DNA from: Gloeopeniophorella convolvens
Lineage: Eukaryota; Basidiomycota; Agaricomycetes; Russulales
Reading direction: 5' to 3'
NCBI GenBank assembly: GCA_022496205.1
Contig: WTXD01000001.1
Location: 124,001-188,000, forward strand
DNA: 64,000 nucleotides
Positions within the stretch are counted from its first letter, which is position 1, and every line of letters starts with the position of its first letter. Positions 13,192 to 22,614 of this stretch are shown here, in pieces. The notes beneath the pieces are model-generated. The model did no database searches. It had not been told where the DNA came from and worked only from the letters and a program-made list of their open reading frames with translations. The position numbers were made by a program, and so were the translations under genes.

Positions 13192-13839
13192 CTAAAGGAA
13201 CGCACCACGACCAAGGGGGTTATCTGGGGTCTTGAAGATGCTAGTCCCCGCAACGCCCGCGATATGGACGCCTTTCTTCTCGGACTTCTTCGCAAACTTT
13301 TGCCAACTGGCCTGCTTTGCCACCTGCTCTTTCGCCTTTGCAGCCCGCACCTCCAGCTTCTTTTCATTCTTTTTTCGCTTTCGCTCCTTTTCCTCGTCCT
13401 CGTCCTCCTTTGCCTTGCGTTTCGTGGAAGGGGCCTGATTATAGTTCGGCGGTAGAGATTTAAGTGCGGAGGCCTCGACCTGCTCGGTAGTATTATATCC
13501 CTTGAAAACTATGCTGTATACGCGCTTCTCGGCGGAGCCTGCGACTGAATTGATGCGGGCGGGGTACCATGCGCCATCTCCAGAAAACTTAGCTAGACAC
13601 TCGTCACCGGCAGACCACTTGACAGTTTGCTGAGTAATATTCGCCTTCCGCGATGTCTCTGCGGACTTTGAGGACAATGCAGCACTCTCAGCTTGCGAGA
13701 TGACTGTCTTTGTGAGATTGATGAGCTCCTGGAGCTCAGAACGGAGGGAAGCGAGTTCTGCGTTATCTGGATCTGCAGCTAGTGCAAGCTCCACTTGAGA
13801 CAGTTGCGCCTGGTAAGTTTCGAGATCTTCCTTTTCCAT
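13192..13839 (-). CDS. Tudor-domain splicing factor SPF30 (SMN-related)
   Basis: SPF30/SMNDC1 is a U2 snRNP-associated factor needed for spliceosome assembly; its Tudor domain binds symmetrically dimethylated arginines of Sm proteins. The single exon encodes 215 residues. It has an N-terminal helical region (MEKEDLETYQAQLSQVELAL; LQELINLTKTVI), then the Tudor domain at roughly residues 75-135 (WSAGDECLAKFSGDGAWYPA; VYSIVFKGYNTTEQV), then a highly basic Lys/Arg/Glu helix (RKRKKNEKKLE). The C-terminus has the family motif SIFKTPDNPLGRGAF. The start at 13839 matches the family's short N-terminus. It is convergent with RIO2. Confidence 0.9.
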   Translation of the reverse strand: MEKEDLETYQAQLSQVELALAADPDNAELASLRSELQELINLTKTVISQAESAALSSKSAETSRKANITQQTVKWSAGDECLAKFSGDGAWYPARINSVAGSAEKRVYSIVFKGYNTTEQVEASALKSLPPNYNQAPSTKRKAKEDEDEEKERKRKKNEKKLEVRAAKAKEQVAKQASWQKFAKKSEKKGVHIAGVAGTSIFKTPDNPLGRGAFL

Positions 13840-14079
13840 GTGTGAGAGTGTCGAAAATAAGGTGGAGATGCGAGAGGATACCGAGGACAAGGTCCAATAC
13901 TTGGGAGGGTACAGTGCCAATAGCGTCTGAAGACAGTGTTGCCGCAAGGTGTCCGAACACATTGAAACTCAGATGTGGCGCGACCCGGACATTGCCGTCA
14001 TGTTGTGTACCAACCGCATACTTACTCATTGTCATCGCCGCGGTGATATCTATACACAACTCGGGTACCGCCAATCAAA

Positions 14080-14968
14080 CTACAAGTTCGAGCCAGCCTC
14101 CGTTCCAAGGGGCTCAGTCGATACATCCGGGCAGGTGTCCGTATCGTTGCCATGCAGCTGCCCCCGTCGCATTTTCAGCATGTTTCTGAGCCCGTGGTTC
14201 TTCGTTCGGACGGGTCAGAGCACGCCTCTCGCGATGGACCGGAACTACTCACGGCTCGTTCCAGCTCGAGTAACTTCATCTTGATGTGACTGGTATCGTG
14301 CTGCAACCCAGCGACCATGCTCTGCGAGGGTGTCCACTATTCGGCATTTGCAATCCAGAATGCCCTTCAGGCGACGAACCTTGGCTGTCTTGCAGTTCAG
14401 ACCCTTAAATGGCTCGAGTCGTTCGAAGGGGACTGGATACAGATGGATCGCCAGCAACTGGGCGTGAAGGCTGTCGATATGCGCCTCGAGCGTGGCTATG
14501 TAGATTGTTCGGCGATGGGGAGCCCCCATCGTAGCCCTGCAACAGTGTAAGGACTAAGAGCTGATCTGGAGCGTGGAGTAGGATGGCTTACAGCTCATGG
14601 GCACTGAAGACGGACTTCTCAAGTGCATGGTTCCAGATCTTTCGGCGTTTAGCCCCGGAAGCATTCTTCTTCGCATATAATCGCGCGTAGGGATGTGCTA
14701 TGACGATCTGAGATGAAGAATGGGCAGCACAAGGCGAGGGAGGCCCGGTGAAATGGGACTGAACATCGAGCGGGGGTAGCAGAGAGGGTGTTGCAGGGCC
14801 GAAGTGCGTAGCTGTAGGAGAAAGTGCCGGTACGGATGCCTCGCTGATGTCGCTAGCAGTGGGCGACGGAGAGGCAAAGTGCGGCGAAGTGATCTCAGCC
14901 GAGTGTTCTTGGAGCACAGGCGGAACCTGAAGCAAGAGCGGGACGGAGCGGGAAGGAACAGTAGCCAT
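14080..14968 (-). CDS. Uncharacterised protein, family member A of a divergent paralogue pair
   Basis: I do not recognise this family. Four exons can be traced: 14968-14592, 14536-14380, 14336-14253 and 14157-14080, all with GT..AG introns and a clean stop. The first exon is Ser/Pro/Thr-rich (about 90 residues) and then basic (YARLYAKKNASGAKRRKIW). Exon 2 encodes a 52-residue core with T-L-E-A-H-I-D-S-L-H-A-Q-L and P-V-P-F-E-R-L, then K-G-L-N. Exon 3 encodes a helical stretch rich in His, Lys and Glu ending KLLELERA. The core aligns without gaps to the plus-strand gene at 16128-17329, and the introns flanking the core are in the same places. The basic stretch before a predicted helix would be compatible with nucleic-acid binding, but that is only an inference. 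Confidence 0.7.
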
Positions 14969-16127
14969 GGCAGTGTCAAGATGGTGTTAGCCTGGAGTCG
15001 GATGTCGGGATGTACATCCTCGGAGAACTTTAAGGGAAATGGCTGAGGGAGGACCGAATATTTCGCGAGTTCTAGAAGCGCGTGCAGCCCAACAGGACAT
15101 AAGTGCCATTGTGAAACGCGCCAGCGCGCCGTACTCGCGCGAGCGACCCGGCTGGCCTGTAACAGGCAGGCCAATGCCCAACTCAAGCTACCTCCGTTCA
15201 GAGGAAGGCACACGTAAAAGCGTGGCAGCTCCGTACCGGACTCGACTGACACCTAAACACGGCATCCCGACTCCCGGGTAGCCGGTACCGAGTGAAGGTG
15301 ACACCAGACAGGACGGTGTTGCACCGGCTTAGGCGTCAGTGGCCGGAGCAGCGCGCATCGCCCGCGGCACAAAAGTGTTACTGCCATAAGGGGCAGGTTA
15401 TATCCCGACCAAGGGTCACGGTGACCAGCGGTGATCTCCTTCCTGCCTGGTCCCACGCTTGAATCGGCGCGCCATGGGCCTGCCTCCCAGATTTCATCCG
15501 ATCTTCACCCTCGATACACTCGATGTCCCTCCTCCGTACGCCCACCTCCAAATGTACTTATTGTGGGTACGTGCCAGTGGTGCAGCGAGGGACGGTCTGT
15601 CTTTTGCGCCGAATTACGCAAACAAAGTGCCACCCGAATGCAAGCTCGTGGGGTCTCTGTGGCCAGTCACAGAGGTCATGTTGTGCTAAGGTGAAGGACC
15701 AGCGAAGGATTATCGATGCTCAAGTGTGGCTCAGTCGACGAGGGTACGAGCCATCTCCCGATCTACGGTATGCCTGGAGAAGGCTAACGCCACATCTCGT
15801 GAAGAAGATCTACCCCTTCCCTGCGGACGGGGAGACATTGGCAGCCGGCGGGCGGCTTTTCGAAGTACCCCTGGACCCACGCCGAGTTACGGGGAAGTCG
15901 ACGAGAACGGGGAGGTTGGCTGATTCAAGCTACTGCAGACCAAGAAAGTTCGCCCGTTCATCAGAATTTCCTGACGGCCGCCGTGGTCCATGCCATACCC
16001 CAACGGGCAATCCCTGCTCCTCTTTCTACTTCTGCTTCGTCCCCTCTGCTCGACAATGCAGTCACCACCCTGCCAGTTATAAGCCCCCGTCGGTTCTTCG
16101 TTGCAACTAGCTCATCCTCCCATAGAA
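14969..16127. promoter_or_regulatory. Shared 1.16 kb intergenic region between the two paralogues
   Basis: This is the only long head-to-head spacer in the first 37 kb and presumably drives both family members. It holds a perfect 7-bp inverted repeat with a 7-nt loop (TGGCCTG at 15153-15159, CAGGCCA at 15167-15173). Open frames at about 15430-16110 (plus) and 14987-15252 (minus) have no recognisable protein features. Confidence 0.45.
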
Positions 16128-17329
16128 ATGGACCCCTGGCAGACACTCGACTCGTTCCCGGAAGTCTACCCGTCTCAACCTGACTTTGACGTCTACCCAG
16201 TGCGTACACTCCTGTGCTCTTGATTTTGCGCAACGATTCATTGGCTCACTTGTTGCCGATCGTTATATAGTTCTCTTCAAGTCAGGTGTACACGGACGCC
16301 GACTTCTCGTCTTATGTCTCTCTCGGAGAGTATAGCCAAACCGACGTGGCTACCGGCCACCTCGATACCGACATTTACTATGGTGTACCTCACATGCGGC
16401 AGCCGTGGTTGCCCCCGGCTGTCTCCACGCCACCAGCTACTCTCGTTCACCGCCAGCAGCAACAGCAGCAACAGGAGTACATGCACACCCCGGGCTTGGT
16501 CCTGCAATCCTCCGTGCCCGTTTCTGGGACGTCTTGGCCGGTTGTCTCTGCGGAGGTATCCACCCTCCCCTGGCAGCCCTACGAGCGAGGACGAAGCCTC
16601 GAGTCCAAGGCGACTGCAACAGTTTGCGAACCGGATGTTCTCCAAATGTATGCTAATGCGCCCCGGGAGACCTTCCCGACACCGAGCGAGCTCCTGAGCA
16701 GAGCGGCGGGCAAGCAGAAACGCAGCGTCACTGCCTCAGCCAAGTATGGGCGCAAGCCCGAAAAGAAGGTCGAGACGCAGCGTAAGGCACTCCAGCGCGT
16801 CCTAGAGGAAAATGTTAGCTTCCTCCCAACTGATCCGTGGGTCCTGACCTCAAATCCCCCTCGTCTTGCTTCTCACCCATACGCAGTGACACAATTTCCT
16901 CGCACGATAAGAAACGCTACTACCTGGAATGCCTCGAACACTACATCACATACCTGCACGAACAGCTCCGCCTAGTCGGCCATGAACCTGTCGCGCTAGA
17001 ACGCGTCTCGACCTATCGCGGACTTAATAGCCGCTCAATCAGGGTGAGTTCGGCCACCACAAACTTCTCAGTTACTGTCTCACCACGACCACAGACGGTA
17101 TTAGTTCACGCTCAAGATGTTGTGAGGAAGACCCACGACGAGACTATGAGAGAAGAAGAAACTGTGAGACCACGCATATACGCACCTACCCTGTGCTGAC
17201 TGATGTCCGCTATAGTTCCTGCGGCTTCGAGATCAAGCTTTCAATCCAGAACTTGAGCTTGAAAGCCATCGCTCGACTGCTCTGAGCGGGCGTCATCAGG
17301 GCTTCGTCCAGTCAAAGCCACTCGTTTGA
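16128..17329 (+). CDS. Uncharacterised protein, family member B of a divergent paralogue pair
   Basis: I do not recognise this family. Five exons trace cleanly: 16128-16199, 16271-16836, 16887-17043, 17095-17163 and 17216-17329. The start MDPWQTLDSFPEVYP leads into a Tyr/Asp/Ser/Pro-rich region with a seven-residue polyglutamine run, then a Lys/Arg-rich segment (KYGRKPEKKVETQRKALQ). Exon 3 (157 nt) encodes the core DTISSHDKKRYYLECLEHYI, then YLHEQLRLVGHEPVALERVS and TYRGLNSRSIR. Exon 4 gives a helix with V-V-R-K-T-H-D-E-T-M. The core matches member A (14080-14968) at 16 of 52 positions without gaps, with identical flanking intron phases. A basic region before paired helices is reminiscent of a transcription regulator, but no known DNA-binding motif is visible. 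Confidence 0.75.
16454..16474 (+). repeat. CAG/CAA polyglutamine tract
   Basis: Seven consecutive Gln codons (mixed CAG and CAA) lie inside exon 2 of family member B. The mix of codons suggests the glutamine run is kept at the protein level rather than being a pure slippage repeat. Confidence 0.85.
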
Positions 17330-17742
17330 GGGTCAATCTTCCTCCTCTCGTTATCGGCACGCTCCCATACACGACGGAAATGCAGACGGCCTGAGATGTG
17401 AGTATGATCGCCGGTGTTAGGACATTTGCGCGGTATTTTATACAGTAAATATTTCTTTGGGTCGAAGCAAAGTTGAAGCGTGTCTGAACGCAGGGCGTGG
17501 ATACGATTACATAATCGAATCGCTGACTTGTTGAACGACGGGCGCCGATTGCTCGCAAATTACTACTCACTCAAAACTCGCTCCTCGTAGCACATCGCTG
17601 CACGTTCTCTGCACATACTCATATACCACCACCCTCTGTCTCTGGCAGTTAATCTACAGCATTTCCATCTACCACTCACCAAGTCAAGCGGCGAAGCGCG
17701 TGTGAGCCACCCATCTCCTTCTCAACCACTCTGTATCCTACG
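17330..17742 (+). other. Intergenic: promoter and 5' UTR of eIF4E
   Basis: This lies between member B and eIF4E, both on the plus strand. The part from about 17580 is pyrimidine-rich up to the ATG, as is common in fungal core promoters. No gene is seen. Confidence 0.45.
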
Positions 17743-18878
17743 ATGGCTTCGGTCTCTTCTCTTCCCGGCCCCGCCTTACAAGCTGCGCGTTCAGCGGTGC
17801 AGGCCGCACTGGGGGAGCACCCTGAAGCCGATGGTCAGTCCGGCGCCAAGGACGGCAAGACTGGGGGCGATTCTTCTTTGGAGCCTGGCGAGATCCAGGA
17901 GGTCGATATGCAAGCGCAGGCCGAGACGATTCGCACCGTGTTCAGCGATCCCAAAAATTTCAATGTCAAGGTTCGTCTATCTAAACCTTCGGAGTGCCCA
18001 TGTCCCAATCACAATCTATTCGCAGCATCCGCTCTACTCCCCTTGGACACTGTGGTTCGACTCACCCGCGACCAAGGGTCGGAATCTCCCACAGACACCT
18101 TCCACTGCTTTTCCGCAGACTCCCATCCCACAGACGCCGGGTGCGCATGCGGCATTGGGCTGGATGGAAGATATCAAGCGAGTAATCAGCTTCGATAGCG
18201 TTGAAGAATTTTGGGGGTGCGTGGGTTCGTGGCGGACCTTGTTATCTCTTTGGCTGACCATTGCGACAGTCTCTACAACAACATCGTTCCGCCATCGCAG
18301 CTGCCTCAGAAGGCAAACTACTATTTGTTCAAGGTGCGTAGCATATGTCCATGATTTTTTTCGGCTGCCTCACATCGAATGTAGGAGGGCATCATTCCTG
18401 CTTGGGAAGATGATGCAAACAAGAGCGGTGGCAAGTGGAGTATCCAACTTCCCAAGGAAAAGAATCGCTCCAATGTCGACAAGATGTGGCTCTACACAGT
18501 GAGCGGGAGTCTACCATCGGTATATCTGTCTGTTGATCCATGGTTGCGCAGATGCTGGCAGCCATCGGGGAGACGTTCGACCCCTACCTGACGAGTCCGG
18601 AGGCGCCTCCGGGCACGCCATCTCTTGTCACTGGCGTCATCGTTTCGACGAGGCCGCAGTTCTACCGATTGTCGATCTGGACGCGCCTAGCACCGTCAGG
18701 GGCAGATGACGACCAGCTGCGGGAACGGATTGAGGCTGTCGGGAAGCACTTCAAGACAGCAGTGCTGGGCTACTCTGACCTGCAGAAATTGGCGGGGCCG
18801 CTGGCGACGGATGTTGAGTTCCAGTCGCACAAGGACTCGGAGAAGAAAGGCAAGTCGGCGAAGAAGATCATAGTCTGA
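17743..18878 (+). CDS. Translation initiation factor eIF4E (cap-binding protein)
   Basis: It binds the mRNA 5' m7G cap and recruits eIF4G. After a 75-residue acidic N-terminus the eIF4E fold begins HPLYSPWTLWFD. It continues to GWMEDIKRVISFDSVEEFWG (cap-stacking Trp region), LYNNIVPPSQLP, YYLFKEGIIPAWEDDANKSG (second cap Trp plus Glu), GKWSIQLPKEK, and MLAAIGETFDPYL. The C-terminal sheet contains VSTRPQFYRLSIWTRL. About four short introns are present. Between the first Trp block and GWMED there is an insertion of about 25 residues rich in Thr-Pro-Gln (QTPSTAFPQTPIPQTP), so this is the long-loop fungal type rather than the canonical short type. Confidence 0.93.
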
Positions 18879-19038
18879 GCAGTATGTGGCGGTGGTGCGG
18901 CCCCGCGCTAGTTATTATCTTGTATTATGGAGTTGCTAGGCACATCGATGACGTACCGCCTTGCGCAGAGCTATAATTGATCAGTCTGCTCCTCTTCCCT
19001 CCGCCCTCCGTCTACCTCCACCATCTCCTTGACAGACA

Positions 19039-20922
19039 TGCCTGTCCCCGGATTTCTCTCCTCCATCGCGGATAAGGCGCAGAACGCCCTGAATAATTCG
19101 TCCATTTCCCAACGTCTCCCTTCTTCCCTTACCGGCGCCGGTGCCCCCTCCAGTCCACCCGCTTCAGGTGAAAGTGGGGCGACCCACAAGAGTCATGCCT
19201 TCGAGCAGATTCAACATCAGCTACGCCAGTTTCAGCAGAATTACTCGTGCGTACAGTCTCCAGTTCCCTAGATTTTTCCGTCCACCCGATCTCTCAGTAG
19301 CTCCACCGGTCCTGTACAGAAGATAATCACATCTGAAAAGGGCGTCGCTCTCGATTTTGACGGTCTGTCACGCGATGTTCAGGCGCAAAGCAAAGAGCTC
19401 TATACGTGGGGCCAGAACGAGCAATCGGATGTCAAAGACGGTTCGTGGAGAGCAACTGACGCGCTAGTTGTCAATCTCAATCTCACTGATTGCGTCACAG
19501 TATCTGACCGATTAGCATTTTTGAATTACATCTCCGGCTCTTTGGCCAATACACTCGCCTCAAAGTTAAACACAGCACGCACACCTCTCAAGGCCTTGCG
19601 CGACAACGAGACGGTCCTCACCCAGAAGCGCAACGTACGTGCGGGACTTGAGAACCAGATCTCGCGTCTAGAGCATGGTCAGGAGAAGGGCTATGAAAAG
19701 CGCATCGCGGAGCTCAGGGAGCAGCTTACTCGAGCCGAAAGTGACGACGAGCCTATCGAGAGAGAACATGAGATTCTCCTAAGGAAAGCCCTGAGGGAGA
19801 GTGAACAGCTGAAGTTCCAGGCTTTACGAGAGGTATGAAATTCTATGACAACCTTTGTGACACCTTTTACAAATTCTCCTTTATCAGTATGGGGAGAAGT
19901 TGGCCCTCCTCTCCCAAGCCTCGGATGCTGTCCTCGCAGTCCTTCCGCCCGTACCTCCATCATACAATCAGCCATACACGGCAACGGACGAGACGGGTTC
20001 GATCCGGGCTTCTCTTCAATATGCATTGGACAACTGGAAGCCTGGTCAAGCCACTCTTTCTGCTCCTGCAGGAGCCAATCTGGACCGCTCGCATACACGC
20101 AGCTTTGGTGTCACACATGCTGCGGAGCTGCAGCGAATCACCAGCACCACTGCCGAGCCCCAAGGGCGCGCGCAAGTTCAGCTGTCGCCGTCCCCGCCTC
20201 CTTCAGGAGGTGCTGACCTTTCAGGGCGCGGGGGACGCAGTTCTTCGTTGTCCAAAACCACCACCGCCCCCATTCCGGCGCCTGCACCCGTTCCCGTCCA
20301 GACTTTGGGTGGCTCGACGAGCCCAGCATTCCCGTCACAAACCTATCAGGGGGCGTCGACCTCACCTCTTTCCGTAGCTTCACCCACCATCAACCCCGCC
20401 GTCTTGAATAACGAGCCCGCGCCCATCCCCTCGAAGTCACCTCCTGTGGCTGTATCTCTTCCGGGTCCGATCAACACACAAGCCACGGTGCCCTCTGTCA
20501 CGCCGACCGTCGCAGAGACTGGGGTTCCTGTGTCGGCCGGGGCAGACGGCCCGGGACCGGCGAGTGGTTCCCTGCACGATATCCGCTCTCCTACGACGGG
20601 GACCTCTTCGAACATCATGCATGCAACCATACCTGAGGAAGGTATCACTCCCGGGCCGTCGAGTCACTATGAGAGCGCGGAGGACGAAAAGAGGCGGCTG
20701 CAGCGGGAAGAACGTGAACGCCTTTTGCATGGAGATGCGCCTTCGACAGACCACGGTGCTCCCACATACGAGAGCGCTGCGGAGGAGAAGAAGCGTTTGG
20801 AGAGGGAGCAGAGGGAGAAATTGCTGCAGGGGCAGACGCCAGGGTACGGAGGGTCTGGGAAAGAGCCAGGGCCAGGGCCAGATGAAGGCGGGGATACCCC
20901 TCCTCCTTACCAGGATATCTGA
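19039..20922 (+). CDS. Eisosome core component of the Pil1/Lsp1 family (BAR-like)
   Basis: Pil1/Lsp1 proteins form the BAR-type lattice that shapes plasma-membrane furrows (eisosomes). The N-terminus MPVPGFLSSIADKAQNALNN is followed by the Pil1 domain. Its recognisable blocks are SRDVQAQSKELYTWGQNEQS, DVKDVSDRLAFLNYISGSLA, KTLRDNE-like TPLKALRDNETVLTQKR, a charged coiled coil (RIAELREQLTRAESDDEPIE), and HEILLRKALRESEQLKFQAL with REYGEKLALLSQASDAVLAV. About 300 Pro/Ser/Thr-rich residues follow, with two copies of a charged motif (see findings). The tail ends TPPPYQDI. Several short introns occur in the 5' half. Assignment to the family is firm; which yeast protein it matches best is not. Confidence 0.87.
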
Positions 20923-21284
20923 GTCGCAAATGCACGAATACGCGCCCATATTCTGCTTGTAGTTTTTAGTCCTAGTTGAAGGATGTACTGTACGGTTGCC
21001 GAAGGACTTTGTATGCACGGCCGATGATTAATCTATGTCATGACAAGCTTGGAAATGACTGTGGCCGGGTGGAGTCGGAGGCAGCGCACGAGCGGCTGAG
21101 GGGGAAAGAAGACCCGGCTGGGTTATGTCATCTTCCGGGATCTTATCAGATATAGAAAAGATGGTGACGGTGCGCTCCTCTCGCACGATTCCTCTCTCAG
21201 CACCGGCCAGCACCACCAGCAGCGTCTCCTACTCAGCTCCTCGTCTACCCTCTCCTGCTCACCCAGCAGTGACGGTTCCCCACC
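20923..21284 (+). other. Intergenic: eisosome gene 3' flank and carrier promoter
   Basis: No supported gene. An ATG at 21163 is in frame with a short Ser/Pro-rich segment but does not lead into the carrier domain, so I treat it as 5' UTR. Confidence 0.4.
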
Positions 21285-22506
21285 ATGGAACACTTCCAAG
21301 CAAAGCTCGTCGCAGCTGCCACAGGTTCTACTTTGACCGCAATTACCAGTAGGTCCGAGCCTTCGAGCCCCCGACTCGCTTCTGACCCCTCCCCACGACC
21401 AGTGACTCCTTTCGACGTGGTCAAGACCCGGCTCCAGACACAACCACCGAAAATATCAGGTGCTCCCTCTCTTGGCGCTCAAGCGTCGGTGTGCTGCCAG
21501 CCTACCAACGTCCCGTGCGTCCGGGGGCTGCCCCCTGCCGTCCATGTGCGCGCCATGTCCACCTACGTGTATACTGCACCCCAGGAGCTGGTGTGCATAT
21601 GGGACAAGGGTGTGTTCCGCACGGAACGCGTCAACGGGTTTCACGACGCCGTACGTCACGTATGGAGGGCTGAGGGCGTGCGGGGGCTCTGGAAGGGCGT
21701 CGGCACGACCTTGTGAGTCCGCTGCTTCGATTTGACAAAGAATATCTTATTCACTTCACGCGACTGCTTCTAGGATCATGGCTGTCCCCTCGTCTACATC
21801 TTACATGCTCACATATGACTACCTTCTACGTCAAGCCTTTCCCGCCATCATCCCATTTCCATCCCTAATACCACTGCTCGCCGGCATGTCCGCGCGTGGC
21901 ATCGTCAGCTCGGTGGTCTCACCTCTAGAGCTTGTCCGGACGAATCTCCAGTCCACACCCACTTCTCCTAATAACCCGCATACGCTGAGATCTGTACTTC
22001 GTTCGCTCAACGGGCTGGTGCGCACGCAAGGAATTTTGCATCTCTGGCGCGGCCTGGGGCCCACACTGTGGCGGGACGTGCCGTTTTCCGGGTTCTACTG
22101 GGCAGCATACGAGGCGATGAAGGAGCACTTGGAACGGAGAGGCTACTCCGGCCCCTCATTGGCGTTTGCCTGCGGCGCCGCGAGCGGCACGGCCGCCGCA
22201 CTCGTCACGTCACCATTCGATGTTCTGAAAACACGCCGGCAGGCCCTCATCATGTCGGCCGCGCCGGGGCAAGAGACGCGTGTACTCCCTCTGCTCCGGC
22301 AGATTGTTCAGACAGAAGGGGCGTCGACGTTGTTTGCGGGTCTGAGCCCTCGAATAGTCAAGATCGCGCCGGCGTGCGGCATCATGATCGCTTCCTTTGA
22401 GGTGTGTGTTTTCGGTCTGTCTCGCCCTTGAACGTGGTGCTCATCTCTCGCCCTCTTTTAGGGTATTGGGCATATGTTGGCGAAAAAGGACGGACATTTG
22501 TCATAG
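21285..22506 (+). CDS. Mitochondrial carrier of the MTM1 / SLC25A39-40 type
   Basis: This inner-membrane carrier family includes yeast Mtm1 and the mitochondrial glutathione importers SLC25A39/40. The three carrier signatures are visible: TPFDVVKTRLQ (formed across an intron at about 21347-21401), SPLELVRTNLQ and SPFDVLKTRRQ. Other subgroup markers are GLWKGVGTTLIMAVPSS and TLWRDVPFSGFYWAAYEAMK. The long first matrix loop carries a cysteine cluster (VCCQPTNVPC), as in SLC25A39, where loop cysteines take part in iron-sulfur-dependent regulation. The last exon encodes GIGHMLAKKDGHLS. The start at 21285 gives a short N-terminus leading straight into helix 1. It is convergent with the Vam7 gene (109 bp apart). 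Confidence 0.88.
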
Positions 22507-22614
22507 AAGTACATTACCCATGTTTGCATTATTCACGTCGTAATACCATCGCATGTCCCATCCCTCGTATCAGTAGCTATGCACATCCCGAGCCTCCCGC
22601 AGCAACAGGGAGAC

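Noticed and set aside
15431..16110. Plus-strand open frames between the paralogue pair, considered as a third family member
   Set aside because: No trace of the core motifs (L-H-x-Q-L, G-L-N) and no coherent splice path was found.
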